Assembly (NCBI GenBank): GCA_958496175.1
Contig: OY292274.1
Coordinates: 10,623,689-10,687,688, forward strand
Length of the DNA: 64,000 bases
Direction of reading: 5' to 3'
Source of the DNA: Sisyra terminalis
Taxonomy: Eukaryota; Arthropoda; Insecta; Neuroptera; Sisyridae
Position numbers and translations under genes: made by a program. Under the pieces are notes generated by a model that did no database searches, had not been told where the DNA came from, and worked only from the letters and a program-made list of their open reading frames with translations. Shown in pieces: positions 47,801 through 58,300 of this stretch (positions are counted from its first letter, which is position 1; every line of letters begins with the position of its first letter).

Positions 47801-50800
47801 TAAAATTATATTAAGAAATAAAATATAAGTGTTATTTTTATATTTTTTTAATAACGACATTTTAAATACCGTCATTTCACTAAATAAGTATGAAAGTTTA
47901 ATACTTATGTAGTACTTATACCAAATAGGCGATTTTAAATTTTGGTTCGTTTTTCAACAACCAAACTTTTTAAAATCTATTTTTTTTATGAGCCAATGGT
48001 TGTGATCGGGAGTAATTATATATTCGGCTGAAAAGCAAAAAGGTAGCAATTTTGGCCATATATTTCACTGTCAAATCAAATATAAAATCATCGATACTAA
48101 CTCGGAAATTAGAACAATTTGAAAACCAATTATTGTTATTGAAAATTAATAAAATATTCGAATTTACTTCCACGCTTTCCACCTATTTCCAACAATTTTG
48201 TATGTACAACGTCCAAATGTGCGAAATCGAATAGCTTTTTAGTCATGTTATGATAACTAACATAAAGGTCATTTTTTTTCGTTTTACATTGTATTTTCAA
48301 ATATAAGTGCACATTTGTGTCGATGAAATTTGGAAAGTGTTTTCCTTATACGATGCAGATATATAATAAGAAAGGGTTTTTGAAAATTTCTCCCCTAAAA
48401 GAGTGAAAAACGGCAGCAAAGTTTGTAAGAGATAATGTTTAATAAACAATTGAAATTATCAATAATCAATCAAAGTCCGTTAAAGGCGAATATTTACAAC
48501 TGGCTAACTATTTGTCGCGCTTTTATTACAAATAATATAAATTTAAATTCATAAAAAATTGTACCATCGGGTGCGTAAATGATTATTTAATGTGCTTAAG
48601 TAATAATATTTTGACAAACGTAAATAGTTGTTATGAAAAAAATACAAAAATAATAACAAATTTGGTAAATAGTCGGTTTGAGCAAATAGGCATGTTTGAA
48701 TGCCGTGCGCTGTGTCAACTTAACCCTACCAACGTTTTGAATGCGTAAGTGGGGATAACCGAGCGCATGCGTATAGCCTGCACGCACGGACAGCAAGATA
48801 GTCAATTTAAATATAAGATGGGTCAAATGCACTTGAGAACACCCACAATCTGGCAACGTTACATTTCGACTTTGTTTTTAATTTAATTCGCGATATTTTT
48901 TTAAATTTAATTCTTATATAGTATAATTCTCTATTTTGTGGCTAAATTTTCATTATGGACCGATTTAATCGTGAATTAAAATAAAAACAAAGTCGAAAAT
49001 GCAACGTTGCCAGATTGTGGGTGTGCTAGAGTACACTTGAGCCGACGTTATATTATATTTTTGATAAAATGTCTGTTTCAAATTGATTTCATTGCCAACA
49101 GCTTTAGTTTCATAAATATATATAAAATTTTTTTTATTAAGTTAAAAGGTATCTTTAATGAAATTGAGAAGGCACTAGTCAGAAGCGCTCGGTAATGTGG
49201 GTGACTGCGCGCGAAATTTAAATATGGTTTTCCTTTTTTCTTTCCTGAATTTTCTTTCTTGCATTTTGTTTTAATTATGGATATAAGACTGATTCAAAAA
49301 AAATGATGATTTTTTTTTCTTAACTATATCGAAAAAATTGTTGGGATTGACAAAAAAAATCCTGTGAAAGTTTGAGCTCTTAATATTAAGAGGTGCCGCA
49401 TCGCAAATTTCGATTTTCCATTTAAATAACATGGGAACAATATTCTCTTGCACTTTGGAATTTTATAGCTCACCTTGGTGACAATATTTCGGAATGACCA
49501 AGGTATATTCTTGTAGAAAATTAAACGATCTACAAAAAAGGTTTTCTTACAACAAGTTTTTGATATATTTATTTCTTCAAAAGTTATTCGAGGCCAAAGT
49601 TGAACTAAAGATAAATTTTAATATCTTTTCAATTTTTTGACGCAACCATCAATTTTATGAGAAAATTTTGTAGAACATTTTTTGTAGAGCACTTTTTTTT
49701 CTATAACTTATCTCTATAAAAGTTTTTGATATTTTTCACAGGTCCTAAGTTATTTGCATTAAACTGAAAATATTCGTAATTTTATTGTTTTAAATTAATA
49801 ATTTTCCCTGAATTATTGTATTTTTAACATAAAAATTAATTTTTTTATTTTAATTAAATAATTTACTGAAAAACCATTTCCGTTTTCTGAACAAAAAGTG
49901 CTGCCTTATATTATTTGATTCTTGTCAATCCTTCCAAGGTCAAGACAATCGATCTATAAAAACAAATAAAAACATTTTCCAAATATTATATATGTAATTC
50001 GATACTACTATCCGTACCAATTAAAAATCCTCTCAATGTCACTCCCTCTCTCTAGATTTAACGTGCTTCTAATTATTATTTAAAGTGCTCTAAAAAAAAT
50101 GTTCTATAAAACTTTCTCATAAAATTGATGGTTGCGTCAAGAAATTGAAAAAATATTAAAATTTCTCTTTAGTTCAACTTTGACCTCGAATAACTTTTGA
50201 AGGAATAAATATGTCAAAAATTTGTACGAAACCTTTTTTGTGATCGTTCAATTTTCTACAAGAATATACCTTGGTCATTCCGAAATATTGTCAGCGACGT
50301 GAGCTATAAAATTCCAAAGTGCAAGAGAATATTGTTCCCATGTTATTTAAATGGAAAATCGAAATTTTCGATGCGGCACCTCTAAATATTAATATTAAGA
50401 GCTTAAACTTTCACAGGACTTTTTTTTGCCATTCCTAACAATATTTTTGATATAATTAAGAAAAAAAAATCACCATTTTTTTTTGAATCAGTTTAATGGA
50501 TATAAACTAACTATATTCTATTTACATATGCTAATATATATTACGTCTTGTGAATGATTTTCGAAAAATTGGTCGCCTAGTTGTTGTTTACAGGAAATAG
50601 AATCTTTTATTTTAGTTATTTGGTTTTCTTGAATTTTAGTTGGGTGAGAGCGAAATATTAGAGCGTGCATCTAAAAATGAAAGTGGAGAACCACCACAAA
50701 AGCGAATAAAAGTGGATGAGAATGTTGAAGGTAAAATTAGCATATTTGTTTTGTTTGTAACAATGGACCAATTTTTTTATACTTTATTTAGGTGTTGAAG

Positions 50801-52704
50801 AAGGTGAAGTTTTAAGGGAAGAATACATAGAAGAGGAATTTATACAAGACGAAGGTGATAATAATGCTTTATTGTATGAAGAATACGAAGAGTTGGAGGA
50901 AAGTGAATTGGAAGAAATGCAAGGAATGAACAACGAGAAACCAATTGCTCCAGATGTACCATTGAACATTTTTTCTTGTAATCAATGTGAACGTTCATTT
51001 CCTCTTCAGCAACTTTTGGATATTCATATGGCAAATCACGATCGAGAGAGAAAATTCCCATGCAGTCGTTGCGATAAATTATTCTTTTCAAAATATGATT
51101 TGGCAAAACATGAAACAGTTCACACTGGGGAAAAACCGTATCAGTGTGTTGTTTGTCTTAAAACATTTGCACGTCCTACTCTTTTGCATCGACATGAAAA
51201 AATTCACGTCGATATTCCAAAGTATCTTTGTAACACTTGCGATAGAACATTCTTGACTAAAGAAGAACTAGATCGACACGAGGCGACTCATCGAAAAATT
51301 AGACCGTTCGCTTGTGATAAATGCGACAAAAGTTTTGCTTTCAAACAAGGCTTGGAACGTCATCAAGAAATTCATCGAACAGATAAGCCACACAAGTGCA
51401 ACTATTGCGAACAAAGTTTTGATACTCCACCGAAGTTAGCCAGACATGTAACTTCGCACGCTGGTATGAGGCCTTATCCCTGTAAATTTTGTCAACGCAC
51501 TTTCCTATTGAGCCATCATTTAACACGTCATATGCGTGGGCATTATGCTCAACAAACTTTAAACAAACAAAATTACAACTACAAATGTAGTGAATGCACC
51601 ATGCAATTCAAACGCAAAGATGGCTTAATTGGACATTCGACAATTCATTCAATGGTCTCGCTAAAATGTATCTTTTGCTTTAAGCAATTTGAAGATTTGA
51701 CTTTGGTTCGTGAACACGTGAAAACGCACATGTACGGAAGGATTTTCCCTTGTGAAAAATGTAGTTACTCTTTCATTACCCTGAAACACTTGGAAGATCA
51801 CGACGCAGTGCATTGTTCTGGAGAAGGTGACTCAATTGGAAATGACGACAATTGTCAAGAAGCGGGAGATGGCCAGGATGTAACTCTTTTTGAAGACTCC
51901 ACAGTTTCAAATGAAGAAAAACCATCAAATACTGATCAATCTCCTGGACATTCAGGAGGAGAAGACGTAAATGTTCGACGATCTCGTCGAACCCAAAAAA
52001 TTAAAAACTATGCTACTTTTATTAAATCCGAACTTGGACTGGAATCAGAAAATGATGGAGCTTTGGAATCTGAACTACAACTTCAAGAGTCTAGTAATGA
52101 TAAAAGTGAAGAAATTGCAGATAAAGTTGAAGATATTATTAAACCCATCGTTAAACCAGACGGAACTAAAACCTATGCGAGTAAAGGTACAAAAAAAACA
52201 TCGGCATCCGCGAAACCTCCAATTTCTGAATCTTCTCCCGAAGCACCTGTCCCTGCTGTCTTGGAAAGTTCCACTCAATCTATAGATTTACCAACCACTA
52301 AAATGGCCAAAGGCGAAATCATGGAAATGAAAATTGGAGACAAAATTGTCAAAGTGCAAAAAGTGCTCATGACCAAAGCTGAAGTGGAAGAAATGGCTCG
52401 TCAAGGAAAAATAAAAATGAAAGGTGGCGCAATGCTGCTTCAACAAACTGGCAAAGCCATTGGAGATAATACCAAACTACCTTCGCCAATTCCAAAGAAA
52501 AAAACTCCCATAGATACGAAAACTCTAAAAAAGGTTCTTGATTCACCAACAAAGTCAGCTAAAGACGAAAAGACAAAAGAAGCCGTTTCGGTTACACCCA
52601 AGCCTAAAGAAACTAAAGAAGATTCAAATTCACCTGAAACTAGGAAATCGGTTCGCACTTACGTTAAAAAAGGTCAGGCCATCACTCCAACAAAAGAAAA
52701 ATAA
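44734..52704 (+). CDS. ZAD-C2H2 zinc-finger transcription factor
   Basis: Four exons, 44734-44895, 47154-47324, 50640-50730 and 50792-52704, give 2337 nt (778 residues) with consistent phases. The ZAD is built from exons 1 and 2: CRFC at residues 16-19 and CDQC at 66-69 provide the four zinc ligands. ZADs dimerise and are typical of insect zinc-finger proteins. An acidic linker follows (many Glu, residues about 142-190). Ten C2H2 fingers occupy about 202-483; several have TGEKP-like linkers, and the first spans FSCNQC to HMANH. The tail is charged, with a basic RRSRRTQK patch, a MEMKIGDKIVKVQKV / KAEVEEMARQGKIKMK segment and Lys/Thr/Pro-rich stretches. It is likely a nuclear DNA-binding regulator. 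I do not recognise a specific orthologue. Confidence 0.9.
45840..46550 (+). mobile_element. Deleted hAT transposon in ZAD gene intron 1
   Basis: The ends CAGTGTCGTAGCTACC and CAGTGGCGTAGCTAGG (right strand) are typical hAT termini. The flanks are GTTAAAAG (45832-45839) and GTTAAGAG (46551-46558), seven of eight identical. Only the 3' end of the transposase gene remains, so this is an internally deleted copy. Confidence 0.9.
45864..46250 (+). pseudogene. hAT transposase C-terminal fragment (hATC dimerisation domain)
   Basis: The frame encodes the conserved hATC motif IPVTSAAAERSFSKLKIIK, followed by RHLSQILIE, the dimerisation part of hAT transposases (ZMYM/zf-BED group). The catalytic residues and BED finger are absent, and the first 20 codons are just the terminal repeat read as protein. 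The frame from about residue 21 to the TAA is open. Confidence 0.9.
47154..47324 (+). CDS. ZAD gene exon 2
   Basis: Acceptor TTACAG|GTTTTTCC and donor GAA|GTAAGA bound 57 residues carrying the second ZAD ligand pair (LLCDQCR) and the dimerisation helix region (YKFKTYCKQSDDALKLFL). Both ends are phase 0. Confidence 0.88.
47690..48460 (-). repeat. RTE-like interspersed repeat, copy B (inverted relative to copy A)
   Basis: This is the reverse-oriented partner of 33130-33960 and lies in intron 2 of the ZAD gene. It is well preserved over about 48150-48450 and more diverged towards 47690. No target duplication was found. Confidence 0.6.
48821..49045. repeat. Palindromic MITE in ZAD gene intron 2
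   Basis: The inverted arms share ACACCCACAATCTGGCAACG and TCGACTTTGTTTTTA. Loop and ends are AT-rich. It is related to the element at 53478 through the TCTGGCA...CGTTACAT...CTTTGTTTTTA blocks. No duplication was identified. The neighbouring stretch 48480-48820 shows nothing else. Confidence 0.65.
49285..50495. mobile_element. hAT-like foldback MITE, TAGACTGATTC family, copy 3
   Basis: It is flanked by an exact 8-bp duplication, ATGGATAT (49277-49284 and 50496-50503). Ends are AAGACTGATTC and GAATCAGTTTA. The arms match copy 1 closely, including the central block with CCATTTCCGTTTTCTG. It lies in the ZAD gene intron, ending about 145 bp before exon 3. Confidence 0.92.
50640..50730 (+). CDS. 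ZAD gene exon 3
   Basis: This 91-bp exon has acceptor TTTTAG|TTGGG and donor GAAG|GTAAAA. It encodes a polar linker with a basic QKRIKVDE segment that could act as a nuclear localisation signal. It starts in phase 0 and ends in phase 1, matching exon 4. The end of a foldback transposon lies only about 140 bp upstream. Confidence 0.75.
50792..52704 (+). CDS. ZAD gene exon 4: ten C2H2 fingers and charged tail
   Basis: The exon starts after TATTTAG in phase 1 and runs to the TAA at 52702-52704. It encodes all ten C2H2 fingers without interruption and a roughly 295-residue disordered tail rich in Lys, Glu, Ser and Pro. An AATAAA overlaps the stop codon, and others lie further downstream (near 53170 and 53290). 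Confidence 0.93.
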
Positions 52705-53477
52705 ATTTGATTTGAAAATTATTTTCCTTTTTCAAATGTTTGCATGTATAAATTTTTTTTATATACAAATTTAATTTATACAACACTAGAGTTTCGGTTA
52801 GATTTTCCGCTGAAAACTGCCATTTTCCTTACAATCATCTCAGTCACTAGCAGTGATTCAATCGTCTAATCTAACCTGAAGTCTCGTTGGAAAGTATGAA
52901 TTTATAATTTTTTTACGAATTTTTTTTACGAAAGTTTTCTTACTATAAAAATGAATTTTATGATTTTTTTTAAGCTATAATATAAGATTGAGTTTATTAG
53001 TCGAACTAAGCGAGTCTTTAGAATATTATGTTAGTAAATTGAGTCATTTTTTTAAGAAATCTATTCTCGTTTTTTGAGATTGAGTTTTATTTCTTTCAAA
53101 AAATATTTTTAAAACAAACGTACCTATATAATTTAGCTTCTCTACATTTATAGTATAAAAGAGAGTATAAATAAACGTATTTCAATATTAGTATATAAAT
53201 TTAAAGAAACTATTTTCATATAGTTGCTTTTAAAGTAAAACATTATTTTCACAGTTCATTATTCTAGTGTTAATACTCTATGTACAATTATTAATAAAAT
53301 TCTCTCTATTTGAATTTGATCTTTATTTATTTATTTTTAGAAATTAATTCCAATTATAATGCTATCATCCCGGAAACAAAGATTTTGGTGAGCCATTGAT
53401 GATAGAAAGTTTGAAAACGGGTTTTGGTTAATAATTTTAACTCCTTATTTGGCAGCCTTTGAGATTTGGGCTTGTCC

Positions 53478-53647
53478 CTTTTAGGCCGGTCAATATCTGG
53501 CATTATTTCATTTTCAACTTTGTTTTTAAATTAATTTGAGAAATGCATACTTACCATATTAAAATTGAGTCCACCAAAAATCGCAAATAGAATAAAAAGT
53601 AGATAATGTAACGCTGCCAGATATTGACCGACCTAAAATGCACTCTC
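53478..53647. repeat. Small palindromic MITE downstream of the ZAD gene
   Basis: The arms TTTTAGG(C/T)CGGTCAATATCTGGCA form inverted repeats around an AT-rich middle. Internal wording matches the 48821 element. Another single arm fragment (AACGTTGCCAGATGAATG) occurs at about 60879-60896. Confidence 0.6.
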
Positions 53648-53654
53648 TTAGGTC

Positions 53655-54135
53655 CCTCTGTCAAGTTAGCACCCGACTTTTACAAATTAAAATTTTAAAT
53701 ATATTGTTAGCTTTACTATTGTTGGTACTTGACTGTACTTATAAAAATTTCGTTTGTATCTCGACCGAAAAGAAAATGCAGTTTTCCGGCAATTATAAAT
53801 TTTCCTTGGGAGATTTTCCATATCTAACAACGTTACAATCTAGCAACTGTGTCGCTGAGGATTATACCGAAATTTTTTTTCTTTTAACGCAGTTCTAACG
53901 GTAATTATGATGGTTTTTGTATTAGTAATTAGACTCCCATTACTTCATTGTTGAAACTGCTAAAACGGCCAAATTTAGACTTTGTTGCAGTACAAACGAA
54001 TTTTTTTGCGAATTCTCCTGGGTGCTGGTCTCTAGTTGATGGAACCGGTTGAATTTATGTTTGTACCTCTACCGGAAAGAAAATACATTTTTCCGACAAT
54101 TACAGATTTTCCTTGGGAGATTTTCCATATGTACG
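53655..54135 (+). repeat. Partial copy of the 16859 foldback family
   Basis: It starts GTTAGCACCCGACTTTTAC and follows the left arm of the 16859 element for about 240 bp, then continues with other arm pieces (CTGGTCTCTAGTTGATGGAA, TTCCGACAATTACAG). The copy is truncated and shuffled. It abuts the small MITE at 53478. Confidence 0.65.
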
Positions 54136-55308
54136 TTAATATTTCAACCAGCCTATTTTTGTGTTGTAATGGTTGTGTAATTCCCGTGCTCTAGGTGATG
54201 TATACGGCAAAAAATTACTTAACACAATTTCTCACAGCATAATAAATACCAATTACTCAATTTTCTTAGTTTGATATATTTGGAGTCGTATCTTTCAGTT
54301 CTTTGAATTTCTTTACAAGTTTCCTGCTAATTGTTTCCTTTTACCCGGTAAGTTATTCTTTGCAAGCCGTTAAGTCTTCTATATCGATTCTAAACCATTG
54401 TTGATCCTCCATCTTCAGTTAAATTTTTTTAGTCATCTTAGGTTTTCCCCTTTTCTTTTTAAAATACTCCTTAGAATTTAATCCTAAATGTCATTCCATA
54501 TTCGATCTATGTAAAAACGATTATTGGATATGAAATTTAAAATAAAAGAAGTCACATTTATTGTGTTACTTAAAATTTGTTTTAATTTTAATAAAAATAT
54601 AAGATTACTTCGTAAACATAAAATAAACATTTAAAAGTTAAAAATATTAAAAATTTTCTTATTTAAATTGTACAATTCATTTCATCATAGATATAATAAA
54701 AAAAAGAGTTAAAGTTAATGCAAGCTGAACCAAATTCGGCTTAAGAATATTGACTTATATATTAAAATAAAAAAGGCAGTATATTCCTTGAAATTACTTA
54801 GCAATTTGCATAGAAGCATCGAATTGAAACAAAATTTCCTTAATTTTGAATTAAATTATAAAGCTTACAATAATTTATAGTATTAAATTTTTAAAGACGT
54901 TTTCTAGTAAGTTTTTTTTTCTTAGAGATGCGTTAAAAACAATTACTAAGACAAAATATCTATTTATAAACAATTAGTTAAAATTAGTTGTTTTCTTCAA
55001 AATTGAGGTAAGAATAAAAGTTTCCGAGTATTTAATCAGAGTTTTGATAAAAAAATAGTTTTTGTTAAGCTTAAGTCTTTGGTATTGCTGATGTTAATTA
55101 AGGGAAACATATAAAATTTGCTTTAGCTTTCTAAGTGAATATTTTGCATTTAACTATTCACGGTGCATGAGAAGCCTATAAAAGAACTATGAAATAATAC
55201 AATATTTGGTGCATTCATTTATAAATGGCGAGCTATAGTATCTTTTGTTCAGAACACAATATTGTTTGATGGTACGCTCGACTTATCGTCAAAACGAAAA
55301 CTTAATAA

Positions 55309-55359
55309 TTAAGCTAAATTGATGTCGTGTTTGCTTCCATTTCCATCAAGACGTTTTAA
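55309..55359 (-). CDS. Aquaporin terminal exon
   Basis: After the acceptor TTTTTTTCAG the frame reads [16 protein letters not shown] and a TAA at 55309-55311. Phase 0 fits the exon ending at 59310. The short polar end looks like other insect DRIP/PRIP tails. Confidence 0.6.
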   Translation of the reverse strand, partial: LKRLDGNGSKHDINLA

Positions 55360-58300
55360 CTGAAAAAAATTAAAAATATATTAGTATTTCATTGATAATA
55401 TTGATACTTTTTTATATACAAAATGTAAACATTGGTTATTTTCACAAAATGTAACATGCGCTTCCCTATTTACATACATTTATGATAAAAATGATAACTA
55501 AAGATTGAGATTTGTTCTAAAATTCGCAAAGGAAATAACATTTTAATTCGACCAAAGTTAAGTACAATGGCACATGCGATGGCTGAGAGGCTAAATTTTT
55601 TAAATATTCTTTTAAAAGTTTGAATATATTTAAATTTGTATGTAAAAGCTATTAGACTTCACAAGTGAATTATATTTACACAAAATACAAACATAACATA
55701 AATGGTAGTTCCTTCAAAATTACATAAAATTGCAACAATTTCACCTAATTTAGTATGCTTTTGTTAAACACAAGTTTTAAAATTTATATAATCTTAGAAA
55801 TTATTCCCGTTTAGTAGTTGTAACGAAAAATGTCGTTAAATTGGTGGAATTCTATTCCATAAAAACCAAATGTTATATTGTTCTTTTACATAACAAATCC
55901 TTCAAAAAAATGAAAAAAATCAATGCCAAAAATAAAGTGTTGTTGTCGGATGGAAAATCAGACGTCTGAGTTTTTATAGGAAATATGTTTAAATATTCAA
56001 AGTAAGATTTTTTCGCTGACTTTGAACAGTTATACTGTGTATGCAATATATAGAATATATTGCGGTCCAATTTATGTAGTATAATTTAATATAATAATAT
56101 GTAAATCATACCACCATAAACATAAATTTGAACAGAAGTTCAAACAAAAATATTCGTGACGTATTGCCCAGATACGTATTTCGATTGCCAAGCAATCTTC
56201 TTCAGTGGTCATCAAGTAGTTTGGATCACTCCGTAACTGCTTTGTGATGATCCACTTGTGTGAATCATCAAACTACTTGATGACCACTGCGGAAGATTGC
56301 TTGGCAATCGAAATACGTATCTGGGCAATACGTCACGAATATTTTTGTTCAAATTTATGTTGATGGTATGATTTTTACATATTATATTAAATTATGCTAC
56401 ATAAATTCGACCGCAATATATTCTATATATTGTATACACATGTTTAAATATGTTTTGATTCTTTGAACGTTTTCTGTTTTTCAAAAAAAAACCAGTAAAA
56501 CTTCCTTTAAAACTTAGATCTAAGCTTTCCGGATAAATTTTGTTTAATTTGTAAAACAATATCAGAGAATGCATACTAACGAAAACCTACCCTGTTACAA
56601 AGGCATTTTAAACGTTCAAAAATTACATTAGAAATCATTAGAGGTCAATTAAAGATATTTTAATTGTAATGATTTCAAAAAACATCTAAATGCCTATTTA
56701 TAAAAGGATAATGAATGTTTTATTTGCTTATGCATTTTTTTTTGCAATATTACCAATCCAATAGCATTTAACAGGTGCTATTTGAAAATTTAATAGTTAT
56801 GTACCTGATAGTAAAATAAATAAAAAATGAATAAAATATTAGGATGTTAATACAAAATTTTAATATTTTTTACAAAGAATACACTTTAAAAAACGATTAA
56901 TTTAGCATTAAATATTATATATTAAAGAAAAAGAATGATGGATTGTTAGAAAACCAACGTTGCATATCTTTTATAAAAAGAACAAAGAAATTGGCTGCAG
57001 AGAAAGGAGTTACTATTTTACAGAGAAGAGTACCATAAAAACTGTCAGTAAACCCCTACCAATGAAACAAAAATTCAAAACAGTTTTGAATCGAACAAAT
57101 TTTGAATTTTTATTTCAGATTTTAAAATTGAATTTTTACATTAAATAAAAACTTACGTAGAAATCTTATTTTTCATGCTTTGTTTTGTTTTTTTTTTGTT
57201 CTATGTTAATAATTGCCTCTCAGCATCATCATCTTTCATTCTCCCCCAATTTGTCCGATATGATTGATTAAATTTATGGCTCGTCAATATATTTTAAGCG
57301 CTGCAATTAACAATATCTAAGTTAACAATGTTTAATAGTTAAATTTTTTGTTGATTACTTTATTATTAAAATGCTTGAATATTTTTTGTATGCTGAGATA
57401 TGTTTGACTGTCAAGGTGTATGAGTATATTGTGTGATTGGTAAAATAAATCATCTATCAAGGCTAATTACTAGTTACTAAAATCATTTTTCTGTTTTTTA
57501 GATTTCGTTTTTTTTACTAGTCTTACATGAGTCACGCTATGCTACCACGTTATGTTTTGTAAAAAATATTATGACTTAAAAATGATTTAAGTTAGCGACA
57601 ATTATAGGTATTTGCCCGTAAGTGTTTAATTTTAATAATATATTTGCGTCATTTCTCAATTGACACAATAATAGATACCCAAAACTTTTATAATTATTTA
57701 TTTAAGTTTGAGGAAGTTAGATTTATGAAAAACAAAAAAATAAAACCTACATTAAACTATTTTTCATTGTTTTGCGAACAATTTTTTTGAATAAAATTAA
57801 AAGTTTGGAAATTGATGGTAATAATAAGAAATTGTTATTATTTCGACGATCAAAAATCTAAAAGAATTTAAAAGTTTTGTTAAAACACTTACGGTAACTG
57901 ACGAATTTACATCAACGCCAGAATTCCAAATTTTTTTGGGCTGCTTGCACATAACAAAGTACATAGTTAGTTTATAAATCATAATTTGAGTGAAGTTTGT
58001 GCAGTTTATTTTTATTAAGGTGCTAGTAAAAGTAGATTAAAAGTAAACTACATTTCAATGAATATTTTGCTTTACTCAAATATGCATATTGTATGTAAAT
58101 AAACCCTTGTTGTTTAAGTCCTTGTCTTTTTAAATATAATAATTAAATTGTGGACAATAAGGACGAAGCTTCTTGTGGAATCTTATTTATTTTATCGCCA
58201 ACGTTTCGTCAGTTATTCCTGACTTCTTCAGGGCTCAAAATTTAAAAATTACTCCACAAATGTCATAAAAATAGGCTGTAAAATGACCCAACTGGTAGAA

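Larger units (their letters stand above)
52705..55308. other. Convergent intergenic region between ZAD and aquaporin genes
   Basis: Both genes end here tail-to-tail. Besides the MITEs at 53478-54135, the sequence is AT-rich 3'-UTR-like DNA with several AATAAA hexamers on both strands and no ORF of note. Confidence 0.6.
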
